From positions 1-43,026 of the forward strand of contig VGJV01000007.1 in assembly GCA_016867315.1 (NCBI GenBank): DNA of 43,026 nucleotides, read 5' to 3'. The first letter of the stretch is position 1. Each line of letters begins with the position of its first letter. The notes under the pieces are model-generated. The model had not been told where the DNA came from. It did not search any database and saw nothing but the letters and a program-made list of their open reading frames with translations. Both the position numbers and the translations under genes were made by a program. The DNA comes from Candidatus Liptonbacteria bacterium. Lineage in GTDB: Bacteria; Patescibacteriota; Minisyncoccia; UBA6257; 2-01-FULL-56-20. This document shows, piece by piece, positions 35,499-43,026 of the stretch.

Positions 35499-35554
35499 AT
35501 AGGGATTATAAATGGTTCGGCTGCCGGACGCTATTGCGTGCGGCAGCCGATGTG

Positions 35555-35740
35555 TTAGCACGAGTAATATTCGCCTGTCTCTGAATTAGGACATTTCTCT
35601 CCTCCAGTGCGGGTGTGCTCTGGCAACTTATTTCCTAGAATGTCGGAGAGGGAAAACACTTTTCCGCAGAGACCACATTTCGCCTTGGGCTCCATCTCCG
35701 CAGGAGCCTTTATCACTGGTTCGGATGTAGAGTTCATAGA
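35555..35740 (-). CDS. Small CxxC protein (possible zinc finger)
   Basis: ATG at 35740 preceded by GGAGG; contains CGLCGKVFSLSD...HTRTGGEKC. Confidence 0.55.
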   Translation of the reverse strand, partial: SMNSTSEPVIKAPAEMEPKAKCGLCGKVFSLSDILGNKLPEHTRTGGEKCPNSETGEYYSC

Positions 35741-36002
35741 ATTATTACCTCCACACGTAAGTCGTGACCAATGCAGACGAATGCAGTGCCTGGAACATCG
35801 TATGTGCAGAGCGACCATATGCTCGCTATCAAAAAAGCGAAGCTGCATTGTACGTATGCCCATCCGCGCTGTAATTTCGTTTTGCGTTTTCTTGGGGGTA
35901 TTGGTTTTAAAAAGGTTCTTTTCAATCGTCTTCACCTCCAATCTGTATCTGTAATTGTTAAATGCCATATCTGAAGTATATAACAAAAAAGCTGCGGAAC
36001 TT

Positions 36003-36125
36003 GAATGTCGGCATATCCTACTTTCCCGATCCCCGAAGGGACAAGTATCATCGGATTACGACGCTTTCACTTCTCTGTTCGGAATGGGAAGAGGTGGAGC
36101 ACGTCGCAACAAAACACCGACATTC
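36003..36125 (-). rRNA. rrf: 5S rRNA
   Basis: Minus strand carries 5S core ccacctcttcccattccgaacagagaagtgaaagc; ends pair as gaatgtcgg/ccgacattc. Confidence 0.9.
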
Positions 36126-36266
36126 AAATTTCGCAACACTTGAAATCGCATGGCACAGCGCGCCGTTGTTCCTATCGGAACTATGGCGAAGCATAGCCCG
36201 CCTTCGCTCGTAGAGAGCTTCGGCGAGGCAAAGATTTTGTATGCGCAGAGCGCAACAAAATCTAGT

Positions 36267-36290
36267 GTAAGTCAGTATTGGGATGGCTGG
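36267..36290 (-). repeat. 23S processing stem, 3' arm
   Basis: gtaagtcagtattgggatggctgg, complementary (one G-U) to 40313..40336. Confidence 0.8.
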
Positions 36291-36587
36291 TGCTAATCCA
36301 GCGCAGCATGAGCAGGTCATTAGTACTCCTCGACTCAAATCCTTGCGGATCTTACATCTAGAGCCTATCAACGTGGTAGTCTTCCACGGACCCATCACCT
36401 AATCTTGGGGTAGGCTTCGTGCTTAGATGCTTTCAGCACTTATCCCTTCCGTACATAGCTACCCAGCGCTTCAGCGGGTGCCAAAGCTGGTAGACCAGAG
36501 GTACGTTCAGCCCGGTCCTCTCGTACTAGGGCCAACTCCCCTCAAGTGTATAACGCCTGCAACAGATAGAGACCGACCTGTCTCACG

Positions 36588-37328
36588 CATGTTTCCACGC
36601 ATTACTGCGTGCATTGGACTATACCTTTATCTTTTCCGCAGTTACGGATGAAGATAATCGACGTGTAGTCTCTACGGGGTCATACGTTTCGCACTGTTAA
36701 ACGAAGCAAGAACACTTAATGCCGTTATTCTTCTTTTCTTCGAATAATTTAATTCTTTGTACCGATCAATGAGTGCTGCTAGTTTCAAAAATTCTTCCTT
36801 AGAAGAAACTTTTTCTTTTTGATCGAGAATTTGAATCAGGAGAGAAGCTTGTTCTCTCTTGAATATCAGATAGGGATGAATCTGAGAAATAAGATCGCGC
36901 ATTGTTTGAGTATCACCGATAGTAAATTCGGCAATACCGTCATTGCGTTTTCTTATGTATCCTGCTCCAATTTCTTCTTTTATCCGCTCGAGAAATCTAA
37001 TTTCTTTTTGCGATTGATAAAAAACAATGTTTGGAGCAATTTGAAATCCATATCGATATTGTGTATTCGGTTTCAGACGTACATAAATACTGCCGTCTCC
37101 ATCGAGGAAACCGGCAACATATGCCGCCATCATTTCGTTTAACCTGCGCATTGTAGACTTCCCTCGGTATTATCCTAGCATATGACAGGTTATCATTCCA
37201 TGCTTGGACTCCACCGATATGAGTCGATTGTGCTTCTTTATATTTCTATAAAGAGCCGCCGTGATTTGATGTCCTTCTCGGATTCAGACCGTACAATCCA
37301 CGATGCATACTTCATGATCATGAACTCT
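36588..37328 (-). mobile_element. Group I intron in 23S rRNA (E. coli 2593-equivalent site)
   Basis: Exons rejoin as ..GGGUUCAGACCGU|CGUGAGACAGGUCGGUC. Sense 3' end has R (UAGAGACUACACG), P8 (UUAUCUU/AAGAUAA), S (AAGGUAUAGUCC), P9 (CACGCA-GUAA-UGCGUG) and terminal G. Confidence 0.92.
36672..37151 (-). CDS. LAGLIDADG homing endonuclease, I-CreI-like, intron-encoded
   Basis: YVAGFLDGDGSIYVRLKPNTQYRYGFQIA..., EEIGAGYIRKRNDG, QIHPYLIFKREQASLLIQIL, DRYKELNYSKKRRITALSVLASF; parallels I-CreI throughout, single LAGLIDADG motif. Confidence 0.93.
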   Translation of the reverse strand: MRRLNEMMAAYVAGFLDGDGSIYVRLKPNTQYRYGFQIAPNIVFYQSQKEIRFLERIKEEIGAGYIRKRNDGIAEFTIGDTQTMRDLISQIHPYLIFKREQASLLIQILDQKEKVSSKEEFLKLAALIDRYKELNYSKKRRITALSVLASFNSAKRMTP

Positions 37329-39438
37329 ACGGTCTGAACCCAGCTCACGTGCCCTTTTAATTGGCGAACAGCCAAACGCTTGGGAGCTTCTCCACCCCCG
37401 CGCTAGGGCGAGCCGACATCGAGGTGCCGAGCGTTGTCGTCGATAGGAACTCTCGGACAACACCAGCCTGTTATCCCCGGAGTAGCTTTTATCCGTTGTC
37501 TCCGGCCTTTCTATGAAGTGCCGTCGGGTCACTAACTTCCGCTTTCGCGTCTGCGCGACTTGTAGGTCTTGCAGTTAAGCCGGCTTGTGCGTTTACACGT
37601 CCTGCCCGATTTCCATCCGGGCTAAGCCGACCTTAATAAACTCCTCCGTTACTCTTTGGGAGGAAAACGCCCCATTTAAACTGCCTACCAAGCACTGTTC
37701 CATGACGTTTTTGCCGTCGAGGTTAGACATTAAAGATTCAAAGATGGGTGTTTCATTGGCGCCTCCACCCTGTCCGAAAACAGAGCTTCAAAGGCTCCCC
37801 ACTACGCTACGCATTAAACCCCTAATGCCAATACCAGGCTGCAGTAAAGCTTCCGGGGTCTTTTCGTCTTGCTGCAGGTATCCCGCGTCTTCACGGGAAT
37901 CGCATTTTCGCCGAGCATGCCGCTGAGACAGTTCTCCAGTCGTTACACCTTTCGTGCGCTTCGGAACTTACCCGAAAAGGAATTGCGCTACCTTAGAACG
38001 ATTATAGTTATCGCTGACATTGACGAGGGCTTCGCTCGCTCAGCCGTACATCCTTGCGGACATACGACCGGCAAGATTAACCTTCTCGCATCGGTCAGGT
38101 GTCACCCCCTATACATCCTCTTGCGAGTTCGCAGGGAGCTGTGTTTTTGGTAAACAGTCGCCAGAGAGACTTTCATTGCAGACCACCTTGCGGTGGTCAG
38201 GCCTTATCGCGAACTTACGGCCGCTTTTTTGCCTAGTTCCTTAGCGGCAGGTCACTCGTTCCCCTTAGGCTTCTCGCCTCACCCACCTGTGTCGGTTTAC
38301 GGTACGGAAACCATGTGTAATACATAGGGCTTTTCTAGGAAGGCCATTCGATTCTGTTCACGAGGTAAATTCCTCGCGTTCCCGCTACGCATGCGCGCCA
38401 CGGATGCCAAACCAATAAGACACAGAATCTTATCTCCTTCGTCCCCCTACTTAACACACACGGCTGGGACGGAATATTAACCGTCTGTCCATCGGCTGCG
38501 GTTTTCACCATTGCCTTAGGGCCGCCTAACCCGTGGTTGATTGCCAGTGCCACGGAAACCTTGGATTTTTGGGGTTCCAATTTCGCATTGGGATTGTGGC
38601 TACTCATTCCAACATTTTCTCTTCTCTGCACTCCAGTCGCCCTCGCGGGTCGACCTTCAGTGCGCAGAGAATGCTCTCCTACCGCTCGCCGGCTAATGCC
38701 GACGAACCCACAGCTTCGGTAACGTGCTTGAGCCCCGGTACATTTTCGGCGCCCCCTGCCATCGAATAGTGAGTTGTTACACACTCTTTAAAGGATGGCT
38801 ACCTCTAAGCCAACCTCCTATCTGTCTCTGGCAGAAGACTACCTTTAACACTGAGCACGTATTTAGGGACCTTAGCTAGTGATCTGGGCTGTTCCCCTTG
38901 CGAACATGGAGCTTAGCCCCCACATTCTAACTAGTATACTTGCGCTCCTGGTATTCGGAGTTTGATTGATCTGTCGGCCTTTCGGCCTTTACAGATCATC
39001 CAGTGCTCTACCCCCAGGGCTACGTATACCGCTATACGAAAATATATTTCGGAGAGAACCAGCTATTACCGAAATCGATTAGCTTTTCACTCCTTACCTC
39101 GGCTCATCCGAAGGTTTTGCACAACCAACCAGTTCGGGCCTCCCCCTCGCTTTCGCGAGGGTTCACCCTGGCCAAGGCAAGCTCTTCCGGCTTCGGGTCT
39201 ATTATGTGCTGCCCGCAATCAGTGAACTCTGCGCGCGAGGCGCAAAGTTCATTGATGCTACGCCCTATTAAGACTCGGTTTCCCTATGCCTCCGTCGCTT
39301 ATAGCGACTTAGACAAGCAACACACAATAAGTCGTTGGATCATTCTTCAATAGGCACACTGTCAGGCTTGCGCCCTTCAGTTCCTTGTAAGCAAATGGTT
39401 TCAGGTTCTATTTCAACGGCCTCACCGGCCTGCTTTTA

Positions 39439-39469
<31 letters not shown>

Positions 39470-39548
39470 ATCATCAAAAGTATTTAGCCTTACGAGATAG
39501 TACTCGCAACTTCCTTCGGGGCTACTTGACCTCGAAGTACTCAAGATG

Positions 39549-39818
39549 GTCTTGTATCTCACCAATATCGCGAAATTTGAAAGCGGGAAAATGAGACGAG
39601 TTCGAGGCGCGAGGACGAAGACGTACTCGGAGAGTACGTCGAGGAGGATTAACGAAGAAATCGGCCATTTTCCCGCTTTCCCTTCAGGGCAAGCGAATTT
39701 TGACCAGCTTCTTTGTTGCTCATCGCTCGAGTACCGTCAAGGTACACATCGCTCTTCGCGCCGCGAATCTGCTCAAAATTCGCGTCGCCAAATTCGTGAA
39801 ATTGGTGAGATACAAGAC
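39549..39818 (-). other. IVS-like insertion in 23S domain I
   Basis: 18-bp perfect inverted repeat gtcttgtatctcaccaat (39549-39566)/attggtgagatacaagac (39801-39818) enclosing further hairpins, in a loop where I recall no comparable segment in E. coli 23S. Confidence 0.8.
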
Positions 39819-40312
39819 ATGAAACTAAGAAGTTCATCAGTTTTCGCCTACGGGGCTATCACCGTCTTTGGCTCCGCTTTCCAGCGAGATTCGACTAACC
39901 AATGAATTTGTAACTTCTCCTTATCTCGCAAATCGCACTGCACTTTGGGTGCCTTGCGATTTGCAAAACAGCGTTTCACTCTTATGACCCTTCTTATTCT
40001 TGCGAATAAAAAGTTTAGGCTCTTCCCTTTTCGCTCGCCGCTACTAAGGGAATATACGGTTGTTCTTTATTCCTCCGCTTACTGAGATGTTTCACTTCAG
40101 CGGGTGCACGTCCATGATTGCTCACGGACAGTTGAGGGTTACTCAACTAGGTTTCCCCATTCGGAAATTCCCGGATCGTCGGTTGCTACGCACCTCCCCG
40201 AGACGTATCGCCGCTATGCTGCGTCCTTCGTCGCCTTTTGATGTCTAGGCATCCACCATTCGCCCTTATAGCTCATTCTGCGCTGGACTTCCCAAGCTTT
40301 CGCCTGGGCCGA

Positions 40313-40336
40313 CCAACCATCCCAATACTGACTTAC
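40313..40336 (-). repeat. 23S processing stem, 5' arm
   Basis: ccaaccatcccaatactgacttac, complementary to 36267..36290. Confidence 0.8.
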
Positions 40337-40454
40337 GTATTCAACATGTGCATGCTCTACACACACATTGAATTATTTTGCCCCCGCCCATCGCGTGCGA
40401 TCCGCGAGGCGAGGACCCGGTATTCTTATTTCAAACTCCCATCCTTCTCTCGAT

Positions 40455-40478
40455 TAAAAAAGCCGCTTCAGAGCGGCT
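40455..40478 (-). terminator. Intrinsic terminator/attenuator in the 23S leader
   Basis: Minus strand AGCCGCT-CTGA-AGCGGCT-TTTTTT. Confidence 0.7.
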
Positions 40479-40553
40479 CGTTGACTCACGCCAAAAAAAG
40501 GCATCAGCCGCTCGATTGGTTAAGCTTTTTTATGAACCTCATTCGTGAGTAGT

Positions 40554-40581
40554 ATTGTACGCGGGCTTTAGAGGATGTCAA
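40554..40581 (-). promoter_or_regulatory. Sigma-70-type promoter for the 23S-5S unit
   Basis: Minus strand TTGACA-N16-TACAAT. Confidence 0.7.
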
Positions 40582-40593
40582 CCCCTGATTAGG

Positions 40594-40599
40594 TATAAT
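40594..40599 (+). promoter_or_regulatory. -10 box upstream of the MFS gene
   Basis: TATAAT 7 nt before the ATG at 40607. Confidence 0.4.
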
Positions 40600-40606
40600 A
40601 AAATCA

Positions 40607-41890
40607 ATGAATTCCGGCACTCAGACTCGTAGTCAAATTTGGAAGCTTTCTTCCATCTTTGCACTCATCTATTTTCTTTCTCCGAATGGACTCGCCGCCC
40701 TTCCGGGACTCAGCATAAATTACCTTCTTAAAGAAACTCTTCAGATGACTGCTTCGCAGGCGTCGTATTTCGGCGCGCTCACTATATTAGGGTGGGCATT
40801 AAAACCTCTTTGGGGAATTATTTCGGACATCTTTCCGCTCTTCGGCTATCGGCGAAAGTCCTATCTCATCCTTACCACGTTGGGGGCCGCGATCGTGTGG
40901 TTCACGTTGGGTCAAATAGAACAGTACAGCGCCGGAACGCTTCTCATGCTCTTCACTCTCTCCTCTATCTCGTATGCCTTCATGGACGTGCTCTGCGATG
41001 CACTGATGGTCGAGACGGGCAAGCCCTTGAATCTCACCGCACGATTTCAATCCGTACAGTGGGCTGCAGTGTACATTGCGGCGATCGTCACTGGATATGC
41101 AGGTGGATGGGTGGCTGAGAATTGGAGCACGCGGCAAACATTTACTATGAACGCGCTCTTCCCTCTTCTTATTCTCGGGATCGTACTTCTTTTTCTTCGA
41201 GAGTCACGAGTTTCCGATACTACCGCTCACGCTCGAATTTCTTTGAGTGCACTTCGCGAAGCGGCGCGCGACAGACAATTATGGATACTCGCCTTTTTCC
41301 TTTTCTTCGTGGCGTTTAGTCCTTCCTTCGGCGCTCCCTTCTTTTATTACGCGGTCGACACTCTGAAATTTGACCCGATGTTTTTTGGACTCACCGCTTC
41401 GATCGGAGCCGCTTTCGCAGCACTAGGCGCAATTCTTTATGGCAAATTTGGAAATAAACTTCGCACGCGCCCCCTCGTAAAGTTCGCGATTCTCATTGGG
41501 GTGATTGCGACGCTCTTTGAGCTGATTTACTTCTTACCTTATATCCAAACCCATCCTGAAATCGGGCGATGGATTTATATTTTCTCCGCAGCACTCTTGG
41601 GGGCAGTCGGGGCGATTACATTCCTTGTGATGCTCAATGCCGCGGCGATCGCTTGCCCGCGGTACAGTGAGGGCACGGTCTTCGCGACACTCACCGCATT
41701 TTGGAACATCGGCTTAGTGGGCTCCTCGGCTCTGGGCGGATATCTCTTTGAAATTATCGGACTCCAGCCTTTGATCATTGTCTCCGCGCTTTTCACGGCA
41801 GCGGCGTGGTTCTTGCTTCGCCCCATTCGGTTTGCGGATGAAACTCCTCGCGAAGAAGCTTCCGCCGCAACTCCTGCGCTCACTGTTTAG
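40607..41890 (+). CDS. MFS transporter, folate-biopterin transporter (BT1)-like
   Basis: 12-TM-type ORF; LSINYLLKETLQMTASQASYFGALTILGWALKPLWGIISDIFPLFGYRRKSYL pattern. Confidence 0.82.
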   Translation: MNSGTQTRSQIWKLSSIFALIYFLSPNGLAALPGLSINYLLKETLQMTASQASYFGALTILGWALKPLWGIISDIFPLFGYRRKSYLILTTLGAAIVWFTLGQIEQYSAGTLLMLFTLSSISYAFMDVLCDALMVETGKPLNLTARFQSVQWAAVYIAAIVTGYAGGWVAENWSTRQTFTMNALFPLLILGIVLLFLRESRVSDTTAHARISLSALREAARDRQLWILAFFLFFVAFSPSFGAPFFYYAVDTLKFDPMFFGLTASIGAAFAALGAILYGKFGNKLRTRPLVKFAILIGVIATLFELIYFLPYIQTHPEIGRWIYIFSAALLGAVGAITFLVMLNAAAIACPRYSEGTVFATLTAFWNIGLVGSSALGGYLFEIIGLQPLIIVSALFTAAAWFLLRPIRFADETPREEASAATPALTV

Positions 41891-42240
41891 AGATCTACCG
41901 CTTTTAAGGTTTGTTTCCAATTCTCGAACCGCAAAGCGCGGTCGTCGATATAAAACTTTGCGGGGGGTTTATAGCTCGTTACTACGTCAAATGGAATTTT
42001 GTATTTCTTCAAATAGGCCTCCACTGCAACTTTTCCCGCGCGAGTACGCGTGCGCGAGGAACACACTTGCACGTAATATTTCTTCTTTAAGGCTGCCATT
42101 GCTTCGCGTGCGCCTTTGACCGGGATATCGTAGATACTTCCATCATCAAAGCCTTTACGGTACGCGTGAATCACACCGTCGAAATCTATGCAGATCGGTG
42201 GCCGTGGAAATTTGAGTTTCTTAGTGCGGTATAATTTCAA
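41887..42240 (-). CDS. HAD-like hydrolase
   Basis: ICIDFDGVIHAY (DxDGV motif), late YIDDRALRF; overlaps the MFS stop by 4 nt tail-to-tail. Confidence 0.7.
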   Translation of the reverse strand: MKLYRTKKLKFPRPPICIDFDGVIHAYRKGFDDGSIYDIPVKGAREAMAALKKKYYVQVCSSRTRTRAGKVAVEAYLKKYKIPFDVVTSYKPPAKFYIDDRALRFENWKQTLKAVDL

Positions 42241-42848
42241 AGTATTCTAAATGAATCGAGAGTAGAGGATACTATTGTTGCATCGGCTTCTTGCCATTTC
42301 AAGAAGTTGAATAAAATTGAGAAAACTCTATTCCCCTGTTTTATAAAATAGAAATCTAAGCCATATTCTTGGTCGGGATATTCAAATCGAGCAAAGTTAA
42401 CCGAATAGGAATTAATTACAAGATTTTTTTCCGTCGCGAGAAGGGGTTTAATCCCTAAACTCTTTTCGAGCTTACCTTCAACGCTTCGAAGTGTTTTTTT
42501 ATAAAGTTCCTCTTGAGTTAATTTAAGCTCTTCCTTATCGATGATATTTGCTGCCAATATCTTAAACTCCCTCGAACCATCAAGCGGATTTGCCACTATA
42601 ATGGATGCATTTTCAACCTCGCTTTTTTGGGCTTTCCATCCCTCCGGAAGTATAACTTCAAAAAATCTTTTTTCAGTTTTGTAATATCTACCCTCCACAG
42701 GAGTTAAGCCTCCTTTAAGCTGAGAGTATACTTGAGAGGTTGTTGTAGGAGACGGCAGTATAAGATCGAACAAGATGAATGAAGCGGTAACCACAATCAT
42801 TATTGGGAGTACTAGAAGAAACTGGGACTTAACCTTGAAGAAGTTCAT
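42237..42848 (-). CDS. Membrane-anchored/secreted hypothetical protein, PsbP-like fold possible
   Basis: N-terminal TM; FEVILPEGWKAQ...FYFIKQGNRVFSILFNF...TLDSFRIL. Confidence 0.5.
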   Translation of the reverse strand: MNFFKVKSQFLLVLPIMIVVTASFILFDLILPSPTTTSQVYSQLKGGLTPVEGRYYKTEKRFFEVILPEGWKAQKSEVENASIIVANPLDGSREFKILAANIIDKEELKLTQEELYKKTLRSVEGKLEKSLGIKPLLATEKNLVINSYSVNFARFEYPDQEYGLDFYFIKQGNRVFSILFNFLKWQEADATIVSSTLDSFRIL

Positions 42849-43026
42849 TTTTAAAAATTATACATGATGGGACCCACTGGGAATCCTTGAAATCATTTTG
42901 TCGCAATTGCTGAACGCCGCTCGAACCTTTTTTGAACAGAAAATACTGGAATGATTGCCGCGCTTCGCGCGGCAGAAATTGAACGCTCGGGCGGGCAAAA
43001 AGGAAGGGGGTTGGGGGGAAGGAATT

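Noticed and set aside
35985-36143. Small plus-strand ORFs over 5S
   Set aside because: Overlap a clear 5S rRNA on the minus strand.
42950-43026. G-rich tail (ggaagggggttggggggaagg) as a G-quadruplex
   Set aside because: Only two long G runs, at the very end of the window; could equally be an assembly-edge artefact.

Overview
This window looks like Patescibacteria/CPR (Parcubacteria-like) chromosomal sequence. It is dense with mostly minus-strand housekeeping genes: rpoD, dnaG, pcm, lepA, ftsQ-like, alr, serS, gatB, tmk, rplK, ssb, rpsF, mltG and rodA/ftsW on the minus strand, and a GT39-like glycosyltransferase, thrS, miaA and a BT1-like MFS gene on the plus strand. There is one tRNA-Gly(CCC) and a 23S-5S rRNA unit with no linked 16S. 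Standard code fits (TGA is used as a stop). Main points of interest: (1) a 741-nt group I intron in the 23S gene at the position equivalent to E. coli 2593, with a homing endonuclease strikingly similar to I-CreI; I could read R/S (P7), P8, and P9 with a GUAA loop. (2) A separate ~270-nt IVS-like insertion in 23S domain I, closed by an 18-bp perfect inverted repeat. (3) A fused rpoB-rpoC ORF with a low-complexity acidic/Ala linker. (4) A promoter plus mutually exclusive terminator/antiterminator hairpins in the 23S leader. (5) Degenerate short-period AT-rich repeats (TTTCTAA-like and related) between genes and apparently inside coding regions (alr, gatB, miaA), plus a 32-nt perfect palindrome inside lepA. 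(6) A multi-TM/pseudopilin-like fusion gene interrupted by an in-frame TAA. All calls come from reading the sequence and from remembered family motifs; no searches were run.
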